Source of the DNA: Streptomyces capitiformicae
GTDB lineage: Bacteria; Actinomycetota; Actinomycetes; Streptomycetales; Streptomycetaceae
DNA: 64,000 nucleotides
Direction: 5' to 3'
Assembly (NCBI RefSeq): GCF_002214185.1
Contig: NZ_CP022161.1
Span: 248,001 to 312,000 of the forward strand
Shown: positions 11,125-20,366 of the stretch, piece by piece
Layout of the letters: each line of letters begins with the position of its first letter
Position numbering within the stretch: position 1 is the stretch's first letter
Translations under genes and position numbers: made by a program
Notes under the pieces: model-generated
What the model was told of the DNA's origin: nothing
What the model saw: the letters and a program-made list of their open reading frames with translations, nothing else
The model's database searches: none

Positions 11125-12003
11125 TCATGTCGCGGGGACAGTTCGCCTGGCTCCCCACCGCCGGAGCCGGTAGGAGCCCACCAGCCGGCAGACGACGTAG
11201 ATCGTGAACGAGATCGTCGTGACGTAGGGGCTGATGGGGATGGAACTGCCCAGGGCGAGCAGGATCCCGCCCTCGATGGAGACGACCGCGAAGATCACGC
11301 TCAGGACCGGCAGCAGCACAGGAGACACGGTGATCCGGGCGGCGGCCGCGGCCGGTGTCACGACGAGGGTGAGAACCAGCAGCGCGCCGACGATCTGCAC
11401 CGAGAGGGCCACCGCGAGACCGAGGACGACCATGAATCCGAACGACAGCGCGCGTACGGGTACGCCTCGGGCCTCGGCCACCTCCGGATCGGCACTGGCG
11501 AACGTCAGCGGCCGCCACAGGAACGCGAGCGCGGCGAGCACCACGGCGGAGGTGCCGAGCAGCCAGGTCATCTGCGGGGTGTCGACGGCGACGATCTGCC
11601 CGGTGAGGATGCCGAACTTGTTCGCCGCGCGGCCCTTGTACAGGGCGAGGAAGAGCACTCCGAGGCCAAGGCCGAAGGGCATGATGACACCGATGACCGA
11701 GTTGCGGTCCCTGGCGCGCGCGCCGAGCACCCCGATCGCACCGGCCGCGATCAGCGATCCGACGATCGAGCCCGCCACGATGTTGACCCCCAGCAGCAGC
11801 GCCGCCGCCGCGCCGGCGAACGACAGCTCGCTGATCCCGTGCACCGCGAACGGCAGGTCCCGCATGATCACGAAGATGCCCACCAGGCCACCGACGAGGC
11901 CGAGTGCGGCGCCGGCGATGAGCGAGTTGCGGACCAGGGCGAGCAGTTCTCCGTAGTTGTCGAAGACGAAGATCTGCTGCCAGATCCCTTCCGCGAGCGT
12001 CAT
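11125..12003 (-). CDS. Metal ABC transporter permease (ZnuB/MntB family)
   Basis: About 292 residues, with eight or so membrane segments of the ABC-3 permease family. Segments include LIAGAALGLVGGLVGIFVIM, GISELSFAGAAAALLLGVNI (the family coupling region), and LVLTLVVTPAAAAARIT. The ATG at 12003 overlaps the stop of the ATPase gene as ATGA, so the two are translationally coupled. It is the last gene of a binding protein-ATPase-permease operon for Zn(II) or Mn(II) import. The frame also runs upstream of 12003, but that part is shadow of the ATPase gene. Confidence 0.9.
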   Translation of the reverse strand: MTLAEGIWQQIFVFDNYGELLALVRNSLIAGAALGLVGGLVGIFVIMRDLPFAVHGISELSFAGAAAALLLGVNIVAGSIVGSLIAAGAIGVLGARARDRNSVIGVIMPFGLGLGVLFLALYKGRAANKFGILTGQIVAVDTPQMTWLLGTSAVVLAALAFLWRPLTFASADPEVAEARGVPVRALSFGFMVVLGLAVALSVQIVGALLVLTLVVTPAAAAARITVSPVLLPVLSVIFAVVSIEGGILLALGSSIPISPYVTTISFTIYVVCRLVGSYRLRRWGARRTVPAT

Positions 12004-12896
12004 GACCGGGCTCCGCCCGGTACATCCGCTTCGGCGTGATGTGGTGGCGGAGCGGCCTCGTCGGGCGTGCCGACGACCATGATCCGGCCACGGACACGGA
12101 CGACGTCGACCTGTGTGCCGTACAGCTGCGACAGGGCGTCGGAGGTGAACACCTCCTTCGGCGTCCCGACCCGGAAACCGCCCCGGGCCAGGTACAGCAC
12201 CCGGTCCGCCAGCCCCAGGACGGGGTTGATCTCGTGCGTCACGAACACCACCGCCGTACCGTGCGACCGGCGCCGGGCGTCCACGAGCTCCGTCACCGCC
12301 CGCTGATGGTGCGGATCGAGGGAGAGCAACGGCTCGTCGCACAGCAGCAGCCGCGGATCCGCCGCCAGTGCCTGCCCGATCCGCACGCGCTGCCGTTCAC
12401 CGCCCGACAACAGGCCGACCGGGACGTCCGCGTAGGCCATGGCCCCCACCGCCCGAAGGACCTCATCCACCCTGCGGCGGACGCCGTCCACGCCCGGTCG
12501 CGGTCCGAAGCGGTGCCCGTCGAGCCCGAACCTGACCACGTCCCGTGCGCGCAGCGTCGCGTGCGCGGACAGTGTCGCCTGCTGTGGGACGTATCCGATG
12601 TGCCGGCCGCCCTTGCGGGGAGCGCGCCCGAGGACCGTACAGGTCCCGGCGGACAGCTGCCGCTGACCCAGCAGGGCGCGGACGAGGCTGGTCTTGCCCG
12701 AGCCGTTCGGCCCGAGGACGGCCAGAAACTCCCCGGGTCGTAGGTCGAGATCCAGGTCGTGCCACAGCACGCGCTCTCCGTAGGCGAGGGCGGCACCGCG
12801 CATGCGCACCACCGCGGCCGCCGTGCCGGCGTCCTGTGCGCTGTCCTGTGTGCTGCCCTGGCGGGTCCGGGGTACGGCCATGGTCGGATGCCTCAC
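12000..12896 (-). CDS. Metal ABC transporter ATP-binding protein (ZnuC/MntA family)
   Basis: A 298-residue ATPase. The Walker A is GPNGSGKTS, the Q-loop region is YVPQQATLSA, the signature is LLSGGERQRVRIGQALA, and the Walker B is LLLCDEPLLSLD followed by the H-loop VTHEINPV. It energises uptake through the permease downstream. The GTG start at 12896 overlaps the stop of the binding-protein gene (GTGA); an internal ATG at 12881 is an alternative. The tail is His/Pro-rich (PPPHHAEAD), which is not essential in the family. Confidence 0.9.
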   Translation of the reverse strand: MRHPTMAVPRTRQGSTQDSAQDAGTAAAVVRMRGAALAYGERVLWHDLDLDLRPGEFLAVLGPNGSGKTSLVRALLGQRQLSAGTCTVLGRAPRKGGRHIGYVPQQATLSAHATLRARDVVRFGLDGHRFGPRPGVDGVRRRVDEVLRAVGAMAYADVPVGLLSGGERQRVRIGQALAADPRLLLCDEPLLSLDPHHQRAVTELVDARRRSHGTAVVFVTHEINPVLGLADRVLYLARGGFRVGTPKEVFTSDALSQLYGTQVDVVRVRGRIMVVGTPDEAAPPPHHAEADVPGGARS

Positions 12897-13822
12897 TTGG
12901 CGAGAGCGGCGGCGAGCGCGTCGACGTTGGCGGTCATCCAGTCCGGATAGTCCACGCCCTCGGGCAGGGTCTCGGTCACCGGTACGACGGGAATGCCCGC
13001 GCTCCTCGCCGCCTGCTCGACTTTCTCCGTCTGCGGACCGGAGGTCTGCTCGTTGTACACCAGCGCCTCGACCTTCTTGCCGGTGAGAAGCGCGAGCGTC
13101 TCCCGCAGGGTGTTCGGGGAAACGTCGTCGCCTTCCTCGATGGCCTCGCTGAACGCCTCGGGGGTTTCGTTCCTCAGCCCGCTCGCCTCGGTCATGTACA
13201 GAGGCACGGGCTCGGTGACGGCCACCGGCTCACCTCCGTGATCGGTCTTGATCTGTGCTTCCTTCGTCTCCAGCGGCTTCAGCTCGGCCTTGAAGGCTTC
13301 CGCGTTCTCGGTGAAGGCGGCGGCGTCGTCGGGGTGGGCCTTGGCCAGGGCGGCGGCTATCGCGTCGGCGAGCTTGCCCATGGCGGGGAAGTCGTACCAG
13401 ACGTGCTCGTTGAGCTCCCCGCCTGCCGGGGCGGACTTCCCGGAGACCTTCACCGCGTTGATCACCTGGGCGGATGAGTTGTCGCCGCTCTTGAGCATCC
13501 GGTCGATGAAGTCGTCGTAACCGCCGCCGTTCTCGATGACGACCCTGGCCTTGGACAGCGCCAGCTGGTTCTGCGTGCTGGCCTCGTAGGAGTGCGGGTC
13601 CTGCGCGGGGTCGCTCACGATCGAGGTGATCTTCACCTTCGCGCCGCCTATCCGCTCGGCGATGTCCCCATACACGTTGGTCGAGGCAACCACCGGGACG
13701 GCCGACGAGGCAGCGGAGCCGGGCGCTCCACTGCAGGCCGCGAGAAGGGCCAAGGCGGCTCCGACTGTCAGTGCCGCCATTCTTCGCAGGATGAACTGGT
13801 CACTCGGGAATGATCCGGGCAT
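12893..13822 (-). CDS. Metal ABC transporter substrate-binding lipoprotein (ZnuA/MntC family)
   Basis: About 309 residues. A signal peptide ends at the lipobox LLAAC, so the mature protein is a membrane-anchored lipoprotein. Cluster A-I features follow: VASTNVYGDIAERIGG, DPHSYEAS (first metal histidine), NEHVWYDFPAM (second), and EALVYNEQTSGPQTE. The long His-rich loop of many zinc-specific ZnuA proteins is absent, so zinc and manganese are both possible. The ATG at 13822 and one at 13843 are both possible starts; neither has a clear ribosome site. First gene of the three-gene import operon. Confidence 0.88.
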   Translation of the reverse strand: MPGSFPSDQFILRRMAALTVGAALALLAACSGAPGSAASSAVPVVASTNVYGDIAERIGGAKVKITSIVSDPAQDPHSYEASTQNQLALSKARVVIENGGGYDDFIDRMLKSGDNSSAQVINAVKVSGKSAPAGGELNEHVWYDFPAMGKLADAIAAALAKAHPDDAAAFTENAEAFKAELKPLETKEAQIKTDHGGEPVAVTEPVPLYMTEASGLRNETPEAFSEAIEEGDDVSPNTLRETLALLTGKKVEALVYNEQTSGPQTEKVEQAARSAGIPVVPVTETLPEGVDYPDWMTANVDALAAALAK

Positions 13823-14073
13823 ACACACCACGCTAGGTGGCAACGGATATCAGGACCACATATCGATCGACCAGCGCCCAGGACGCCCACAGAAGCCGGT
13901 GCGGGCGGTCGACACCCGCTCCTTCGGAATCCAGGCCACGGACGGCACGCCGGGCGCGGTGCAGAGAGCCGCCGGTACCTCGAGCCAGTCACCCAACAGG
14001 GCCGAGACGTCGGGACTGTCCGGTGGAAACGGCTCGGCCGATGGTGCCGCGCCGGCCGCCGAGCGCATGGTCA

Positions 14074-14561
14074 TGAAGTGCTCTCGGGGTAGCCGACGGC
14101 CAGGGTGCAGACGATGATCCGACGGGTCTCGATGTCCAGCTTCCGGTACAGCACGTCCGCGCGGCCCGCGACACTGAACTGCGGGCAACTGCCCAGGCCC
14201 CCGGGCGACCAGCCCGAGCATGACGTTCTGCAGGAACAGGCCGGTCTCCAGGAAGGGGCCGCGCGGGCGCGTTCCACCGCGGTGTTGTCGAGGGTCGGCG
14301 GCCGGATGACGCAGTCCGGCCGTGAAGGCTCTCTGTGGTCGAGGGCTTCGCGGAAAGTGCGGGTCAACGCGTCCAGGTGCTGCCGGTCACCACGGTCACC
14401 CACCACGGCTGGACAGTGCGGCTGAAGGGTGCCTGACCTACGGCGAGGAGCACCTGCGCGAGGACGTTCCTGAGCACCGGCCGGTCGAGGCAGGCGCGCC
14501 TGCGGTGACGGGACGCGATCAGGGACAGGCCGTCGTACACCAGGTCGGTGTGTTCCGTCAT
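14074..14561 (-). pseudogene. Broken nitroreductase-family gene
   Basis: The N-terminus starts at 14561 in one frame (LVYDGLSLIASRHRRRACLD, then LAQVLLAVGQAPFSRTVQPW), which is the FMN-binding start of a nitroreductase. The next part is in a second frame (LDALTRTFREALDHREPS). The centre is scrambled, and similarity returns as LGSCPQFSVAGRADVLYRK and RRIIVCTLAVGYPE, the FMN-binding end of the same family. At least two frameshifts separate the pieces. The intact enzyme would reduce nitro compounds or quinones with NAD(P)H. Confidence 0.75.
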
Positions 14562-14585
14562 GGGCGCCTTGCTCCTTGCGGCATC

Positions 14586-16082
14586 TCAACCCACGCCGGC
14601 CGGGCGGACGTCGGGGCCGGCGTCACCGCCGAGGAACTCGTGCAGACGGATGCGGACCAATTCCTCGATGTGGTGGGCGCACTGGCGGTAGCCCTCGGGC
14701 GACTGCCCTTCGGGGTTGGGGACGTCGCCGTGCGGGTCCAGACAGAAGGTGCGGTTCTCCGCGTCGGGCGCCAGGGCGACCACGGCGTCGCGGTGCGCGC
14801 GCGTCATGCAGTAGATGACGGAACTGTCCTGGCACAGCTGGGGGGTGAGCGCCCTCGCCCGGTGGCGGCGGGGGTGTACGAGGCCCGGCACCCGCCGTAT
14901 GCCAAGGTCGGCGAGCGCGGTCCGGGCGGCGGGAGCCAGCGGCGCTCCGCTCCGAGCGGGAGAGACTCCCGCGCTGCCGAAGCGCACACGCCCCGCGGAA
15001 GCTCCCGCCTGCGCCGCGTGGGCCCTGGCGATGACCTCGGCCATGGGCGAACGGGCGGTGTTGCCGCCGCAGACGAACAGCACCCGCCGCGCACGTATGC
15101 CGCGCTCCCGCCACCAGAAGGCCGTCGCGGGGTAGGACAAGGACCCGATGGCGATGCCGATGAAGACGAGCGCGAGAAGCTGTGCGTCCCCCGGGACCGG
15201 CAGCCCGGCCAGCCCGGCGAGGGCGTAGGAGGCGACCAGGCCGGACAGCAGGCTGGCGCACCGGTTGGCCGGGACGCACCAGGTGTACACGCGGCGGTCG
15301 AGGTAGATCAGCGTGCCGAAGACGAACAGCACCTCATAGGCCACGCCGATACCGAAGGCCCCCCAAGCGGCGGAGGTGCCGAGGAAGGTGGTGAACCCCG
15401 AGCGCAACTCCGGCTGTCCCACCAGGGCCACGGCCGCCAGGATCCCGACCAGGAAAACGGGTGCGGCGGCGTGCTCTTCCACGAAATAGCGGCGATCGAT
15501 TTCCTTCACTCCGGTCTTGGCCACACGGCTCATGATCTCGAATCGCCCCACGTACCCGACGAGATAGGCGAGCACACTCAAAACCGTCGCCAGGGTGAGG
15601 TGATAGCTGTCCACATCGCCGAGAGCCACCGATACCGCCAGCAGGCTGAAAGCGAGAGCGGCCCACGCGGAACCTGAGACCTTTCGCCTACGCGCCGAGT
15701 CGACCAGCGGAGAAATGATCAGTACGCCCCCACGCATCAGAAGCAGAACGAGGAGGATCGAGACTCCGGTGAAGGTGAAATTCAGCGTGGTGGTGGCGAT
15801 GACGAGCGACGTGAAGAACCCCGCAAGAAGCGTTTCCCTTCCCGGCGCGCGGACCCGGCCCACCCCGGGTATCTCATGCAGCCGGCCGTAACGCCACCAC
15901 CCGCTGACCGCCAGGAAAAGCGGCATGACGGCGAGTTGTCCGAGGGCGGTCGCCGGTAGCAGCACCAGAGCGTCGACCGGGCTCCCGGCCAGCGGGGAAA
16001 CCCCGCTGGACATCGCTTTCACGAGCATGGCATAGGGAATGTAGGCGAGAAAGTATCCGAGCGCGAGCCAAGCCGTGCGCAT
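14586..16082 (-). CDS. Polytopic membrane protein fused to a low-molecular-weight phosphotyrosine phosphatase domain
   Basis: A 498-residue protein. Residues 1 to about 330 hold roughly ten hydrophobic segments (for example GVSILLVLLLMRGGVLIISP and LATVLSVLAYLVGYVG). The C-terminal 150 residues are a low-molecular-weight PTP/arsenate-reductase fold. The P-loop is VLFVCGGNTARSPMAEV, which keeps the catalytic Cys-X5-Arg-Ser. FGSAGV follows, and the acid-loop region is near the end (DPHGDVPNPEG). The phosphatase would face the cytoplasm. Some PTP homologues control polysaccharide export, but no such genes are nearby. The membrane half has no certain family to me. Substrate unknown. Confidence 0.85.
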   Translation of the reverse strand: MRTAWLALGYFLAYIPYAMLVKAMSSGVSPLAGSPVDALVLLPATALGQLAVMPLFLAVSGWWRYGRLHEIPGVGRVRAPGRETLLAGFFTSLVIATTTLNFTFTGVSILLVLLLMRGGVLIISPLVDSARRRKVSGSAWAALAFSLLAVSVALGDVDSYHLTLATVLSVLAYLVGYVGRFEIMSRVAKTGVKEIDRRYFVEEHAAAPVFLVGILAAVALVGQPELRSGFTTFLGTSAAWGAFGIGVAYEVLFVFGTLIYLDRRVYTWCVPANRCASLLSGLVASYALAGLAGLPVPGDAQLLALVFIGIAIGSLSYPATAFWWRERGIRARRVLFVCGGNTARSPMAEVIARAHAAQAGASAGRVRFGSAGVSPARSGAPLAPAARTALADLGIRRVPGLVHPRRHRARALTPQLCQDSSVIYCMTRAHRDAVVALAPDAENRTFCLDPHGDVPNPEGQSPEGYRQCAHHIEELVRIRLHEFLGGDAGPDVRPAGVG

Positions 16083-16654
16083 GATCCTCCGGAATGACTA
16101 GAACAAGGGTTCGTCAATTCGCAGCGGAACGTACGGAAGGAAGGAACCGTGTCGACGATTCGAGTGTGCAGGGATGCAGTGCACCGCGCAAGGCCCTCAA
16201 GTCCCCGAATTTCGGCGTGAATTCCATTCCGGAGGCCACTGCGGGACACATTATCGCGATACCGAACAGGCGCACGATTGACGCGATAACGACATGCGCC
16301 CCGCGTGCGCCGGTCGAATGCCCCTGCTCTCTGCCCGCGCGAGCTTCGGGTCCGCGACAGATCCCGCAGTCCGCGAAAACCAGGAAACGGCACTCGGTTC
16401 AGGCGGTGGCAATGGGCTCACGAGTACGGCAACGACCGAACGCGGTGGGGCCCTTGCCGGGCGCATCATGGAGCGCTCGTCCTGCCCCTGTCAGGCCACC
16501 GGGGCCGGGCTCAGCTTCCCGCTGACCGGCCTGATCGCGGAGTACCTCGGCCACCGCTGGGGCCGGCTTGGTCATGCTCCAACCCCGCGGCACTGTTCAC
16601 TGACCGGTACGCCAACCGCCTTCCGCCCAGCGGCCATCAGTTCAGCCCTGGTTC
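16083..16654. other. Stretch without a recognisable gene
   Basis: About 570 bases. It holds the promoter side of the membrane-phosphatase gene and several short GC-rich frames with no family resemblance. One plus-strand frame near 16500 reads LSFPLTGLIAEYLGHRWGRL, which looks protein-like, but I cannot place it. It may be debris related to the integrase remnant that follows. Confidence 0.4.
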
Positions 16655-16870
16655 GTGGGACGGGGTCGTTTTTCCAAGAAGTGCGAGCATCCGCGGTCGC
16701 AGTGGTCGAAGTGCCCTCACTCGTACAAGATCCGGTATCGGTCGGCGGCCGGGAAGCAGTTGGAGGAGTCCGGGTTCGCGACCGGGCCAGGCGAAGGTGG
16801 AGCGGATCGCCCGGTACGGCGCGATGCGGTTCGAGGAGTACGCCACCGAGTGGAAGGCCGGCCAGCGGCC
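16655..16870 (+). pseudogene. Tyrosine-recombinase (integrase) N-terminal remnant
   Basis: One frame reads KKCEHPRSQWSKCPHSYKIR and AGKQLEESGFAT, the zinc-ribbon-like and arm-binding start of actinomycete integrases. After a shift near 16785 the neighbouring frame continues AKVERIARYGAMRFEEYATE, the start of the core-binding domain. The remnant then stops abruptly against formate-dehydrogenase sequence. There is no catalytic domain. It suggests that an integrated element was once here. No attachment site can be seen. Confidence 0.65.
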
Positions 16871-16875
16871 CGCCA

Positions 16876-17617
16876 CGCAGATGTCGTGCTGTCTGTCGCC
16901 TCCTGGCTGGAGAAGGACGGCACATTCGTCAACTTCGACCGCCGGTTCCAGCGGGTGCGTCCCGCCGTGCCCCCGCTGGGAGAGGCGCGGAGCGACTTCG
17001 AGGTCGTACGTGCCCTCACCACGCTGATGGGAGTCGACCTTCGCTGTACTACTCCGGCCGACGCGCTGGGCGAGTGCGGACGCGTGGCCCCCGTCTTCGC
17101 CGGGCTCTCCCACGACCGACTGGACCGGGAAGGCGCCACCCCGTGGCCCTGCCCGGACCCCGACCGCCCCGGCGAGGCCACGCTCTACCGCGAGCGGTTC
17201 GCCACCCCGGACGGGCAGGCCCATCTTGCCGCGGCCCCCTATCTCCCACCCGGTGAACAGCCCGACGACGACTACCGGCTGGTCCTGGTCACCGGACGGC
17301 GCTGGGCCCACTACAACTCCGGCAGCATGACCCGCCGCGGCGGCAACCTCGCACTCGATCCGGTCGACTTCCTCTCCCTCCACCCAGACGACGCCGCCAG
17401 GTACGACGTGAGGGACGGCAGGCAGTTCACCGTGGAGAGCCGGCACGGCCAGGCGCGGCTCATTGCCCGCGTCAGCGAACAGACAGTCCCCGGTCAGGCC
17501 TTCTGCTCCTTCCACTTTCCGGCAAGCGGAGTGAACCGCCTCACCTCCGACCACGCGGACACCGTCACATCCCGCCTCGAGTACAAGGTCACCGCGGTAC
17601 GCGTAGCCTCGACATGA
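16876..17617 (+). pseudogene. C-terminal fragment of a formate-dehydrogenase-type molybdopterin oxidoreductase
   Basis: About 245 residues starting DVVLSVASWLEKDGTFVNFD and including LVLVTGRRWAHYNSGSMTRR, then RLTSDHADTVTSRLEYKVTA. These are the last part of domain IV and the molybdopterin-binding C-terminus of FdhA-like proteins. The iron-sulphur domain and the active-site Cys/Sec region are missing, because the 5' end is replaced by integrase sequence. The frame itself is open to 17617, but the product would be inactive. It probably marks a recombination junction. Confidence 0.75.
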
Positions 17618-17837
17618 CAGCGTCCCGCCGGCGCGGCCGGCGATGGGTACCTGAACCCCGTACTGACGCCCGGACAACGATGCTGTGCGCCTCGCTGGTC
17701 ATGGCGCAGGCGAGGCCGATCAACTCGAAGTGTTCGTCCCAGGTGAGGCGTTGGGGGGACATGGGCTCGCAGTTCTGCTGAGCCGCGAGTCCCCCGGATC
17801 TCCGTGCGGAACCCGGTACCTGACTCTGGGCGGCACG

Positions 17838-19184
17838 TCACGAGCGGCCGGGCGTGCCCCGTGGGGTGCGGAGTGCGAGAACGGCCATGTCGTCGTGGCC
17901 GTCGCTGGGGTGGTGGGCGACCAGGGTCTGGACGAGCCCGTCCGGCGACAGGTCGGCGTGGGTGGTGGCGAGTTGGACGAGGGCCTCCAGACCGGTGTCG
18001 ATCGGGTGGGCCGGGTGCTCGATCAATCCGTCGGTGAAGAAGATCACGGTGGTGTCCGCAGCCAACGGGTGGGTGTGGTCAGGGCGGGGCTGGCCGATGT
18101 CGACGCCGAGCGGGACGCCGGGGTCGGCGTGCAGATACTCGGCGTGCCGGTCGGGGGTGATCAGGAGGGGCGGGAGGTGGCCCGCAGTGCTCCAGCGCAG
18201 GGTCCAGGCGTTGTCTTCGGGTTCGATGCGGGCCAGGCAGGCGGTGGTGACGGGGTTGGCGGTGATGGCGTGGAGGGTGCGGTCGAGCTGGGCGAGGACT
18301 GCGCTGGGCGGGGTGCGGCGGTCGTACAGGAGGGCGCGCAGCATGTTCCGGGTCTGAGCCATGGCGGCCGCCGCGTGCAGGTCATGGCCGACGACGTCAC
18401 CGATGACGGCTGCGCAGGCGTGGTCGGGCAGCAGGAGAGCGTCGTACCAGTCCCCTCCCAGGTGCGCGGGAGCGCTGGCGGGCCGGTAGACGGCGGCGCC
18501 GGAGAACGGCCGCAGGTCGGGCAGCGTCGGCAGCAGCAAGCGCTGAAACTGTTCGGCGCCGGCACGGAGCTGCTCGAACAGGTGGGCGTTCTCGATGGCC
18601 ACACCGGCGGCGCCGGCCAGCGCGACGACGATGTCCTCGTCGTGGGCGTCGAAGGGCTGCCCGTCGTGCCGGTCGCACAGGTACAGGTCTCCGTAGATCT
18701 CGCCGCGGACGCTGATCGCGACGCCCAGCAGGGTGTGCATCGTCGGGTGGCCGGCCGGAAAGCCCGCGAAGAGCGGGTGAGAGGGGATGTCGGCCACTCG
18801 GAGGGGTTCGGGGTTGTGGATCAGGTGTCCGAGCAGGCCGACGCCGTGTGGGAACTCGCTATCGGCCAGGTCGGCCCGTTCCTGCTCGGTCAGGCCGACC
18901 GGGATGAGCTGAGCCAGTTGCTCGCCCTCCTCATCGAGGACGCCAAGGGCACCGTAGCGGGCATGGACCAGGTCCATGGCGGTGGTGATGATCCGGCGCA
19001 GTACCACGGGCAGTTCCAGCTCCTGGCTGATCGCCATGACGGCGTCCAGCAGGCCCTGCAACCGGTCCTTGGCGCGTGCCAGCTCCTGCAACTGCCCGGC
19101 GATCCGCTCCAGTTCGGCATCCAGTCCACGCCCGAGGTCAGGGATGTGCGGCTCGGCCCCCTGGGGCTCTTCGTCGCGCTCCAT
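17838..19184 (-). CDS. GAF-SpoIIE (PP2C-type) phosphatase
   Basis: A 448-residue cytoplasmic regulator. A short coiled coil (about 20-50, LERIAGQLQELARAKDRLQG) leads to a GAF domain (about 50-200, MDLVHARYGALGVLDEEG and GVAISVRGEIYGDLYLCD). The SpoIIE phosphatase follows (about 215-445), with metal-binding aspartates in LGGDWYDALLL and VIGDVVGHDLHAAAAMAQ, then STAGHLPPLL and DGHDDMAVLALR. Such proteins dephosphorylate anti-anti-sigma factors in sigma-B-like partner-switching pathways, with the GAF domain sensing a signal. No anti-sigma genes lie nearby. The gene stands alone with its own promoter. Confidence 0.9.
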   Translation of the reverse strand: MERDEEPQGAEPHIPDLGRGLDAELERIAGQLQELARAKDRLQGLLDAVMAISQELELPVVLRRIITTAMDLVHARYGALGVLDEEGEQLAQLIPVGLTEQERADLADSEFPHGVGLLGHLIHNPEPLRVADIPSHPLFAGFPAGHPTMHTLLGVAISVRGEIYGDLYLCDRHDGQPFDAHDEDIVVALAGAAGVAIENAHLFEQLRAGAEQFQRLLLPTLPDLRPFSGAAVYRPASAPAHLGGDWYDALLLPDHACAAVIGDVVGHDLHAAAAMAQTRNMLRALLYDRRTPPSAVLAQLDRTLHAITANPVTTACLARIEPEDNAWTLRWSTAGHLPPLLITPDRHAEYLHADPGVPLGVDIGQPRPDHTHPLAADTTVIFFTDGLIEHPAHPIDTGLEALVQLATTHADLSPDGLVQTLVAHHPSDGHDDMAVLALRTPRGTPGRS

Positions 19185-19338
19185 CAGGCCGTTCGCCTCG
19201 CAGATGCGTCATCGTGCGACGTCGGCGGGTGCAACCCCGTCGCCGTCCGTACTCGCCGACCCGGGACCCATGCGACTCGGTCAGACCTCCCTACGTTGTT
19301 CTGCGGGTCGTGGCCGACTGCGCCTTGGGGATGGTCGG

Positions 19339-19758
19339 TCACTTCGTCGCGCAGACGACCTCGACGAAGTGCCCCACCTGCTCCTCCGGCAGGCGTCGTG
19401 CGAGATCCGCCTCACTGATCATGCCCACCAGACGATGGTTCTCGATGACCGGCAGCCGCCGGATCTTGTGCTCCTCCATGGCCCGCAGGACCTGGTCCGT
19501 ATCCGCCTCGGCGTCGATCGTGATCGGCTTGCCCTGCTCGAGCATGCCGGCGGTCATGGTCTTCGGGTCCTTGCCCTTGGCGAGACACTTCACCACGATG
19601 TCACGGTCGGTGATGATCCCGTGGAGCCGGTCGTCCGGCCCGCAGATCGGGAGGGCACCGACGTCCAGCTCGCTCATCCGGCGCGCCGCGACCTCCAGCG
19701 TCTCGCTCTCCTGGATGCAGGTGGCACCGGGATGCATGATCTCTCGTGCAGTGGTCAT
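19339..19758 (-). CDS. Two-CBS-domain protein
   Basis: A 139-residue protein made of a CBS pair: REIMHPGATCIQESETL to LHGIITDRDIVVKC, and AGMLEQGKPITIDAEADT to RLVGMISEADLARRL. CBS pairs bind adenosine nucleotides and act as regulators; Streptomyces has many stand-alone copies linked to dormancy and energy stress. The second of two in-frame ATGs (19758) is chosen because AAGGAG lies 6 bases upstream of it but touches the first. No enzyme domain is present and the partner is unknown. Confidence 0.88.
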   Translation of the reverse strand: MTTAREIMHPGATCIQESETLEVAARRMSELDVGALPICGPDDRLHGIITDRDIVVKCLAKGKDPKTMTAGMLEQGKPITIDAEADTDQVLRAMEEHKIRRLPVIENHRLVGMISEADLARRLPEEQVGHFVEVVCATK

Positions 19759-20105
19759 GGCCATCTCCTTCGAGCCTCTTGATCTGCGCGGGGAGAGCCC
19801 CTAGCGCCAGGCAGCCCCGCCCGGCACTCCTTCAGGCCAGTGTGGATTCTTCGCACCCCGTACGCATGCCGGAAGCGGACATGCGGTACCTCGTCGGGCG
19901 CTCGCCCACGGCTCGGAAAAGCACAGCACGGGCCTCAACACTGCCCGGGCGCAGTGATCACAATGGGATGAGGCCGCGCCCATGGTCCGCGGCGTACGCG
20001 GCGAAGACGTCCGCCGGTGTTCCGCCGGTGTTCCGCCCGTGTGGAGAAAACGCTGGTCAAGGGTGGCGGCGAGGTCTTCCAGCGCGCCCGCGAGCAGGTC
20101 CCCGG
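19759..20105. other. Stretch without a recognisable gene
   Basis: It contains the ribosome site and promoter region of the CBS protein. I see no further coding similarity. The direct repeat GTCCGCCGGTGTTCCGCC-like near 20010-20040 (tandem CCGGTGTTCCGCC) is the only structure. Confidence 0.35.
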
Positions 20106-20330
20106 TCAGGCGACGTCCGGCCGCCGGGCCGTTCGTCCGCTATGAGCGAGGTCAGCGGCGTAGCCGATCGTGGCCGCCAGGGACGAGTGGTCCTCGCCGT
20201 CATGGAAGTAGTAGGCCTCGGCGTACTGCGTGAAGTCGATCCGGACACGTGCCACCTCTGTGGCCAGGCTCTCCAGCAGCGTGGCCCACGGTGCAGTCGA
20301 ACTGCTGGCCGGACGGGTCCGCGCGTTGGA
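20106..20330 (-). other. Protein-like open stretch of unknown identity, no clear start
   Basis: A frame ending at a TGA at 20106-20108 reads LLESLATEVARVRIDFTQYA, then YYFHDGEDHSSLAATIGYAA. Composition is protein-like and unlike a GC shadow, but there is no credible start codon upstream in frame and an upstream stop lies at 20367. It is probably the surviving 3' part of a small gene. I do not recognise the family. Confidence 0.35.
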
Positions 20331-20366
20331 GGAGCGCCAGTCGGATCGCCAGGACTCTCCTCCGAG

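Noticed and set aside
13850..14073. Small gene between the nitroreductase remnant and the metal-binding lipoprotein
   Set aside because: A minus-strand frame reads protein-like sequence (VSALLGDWLEVPAALCTAPG), but it has no start, no family and lies in a decayed region; not enough support.
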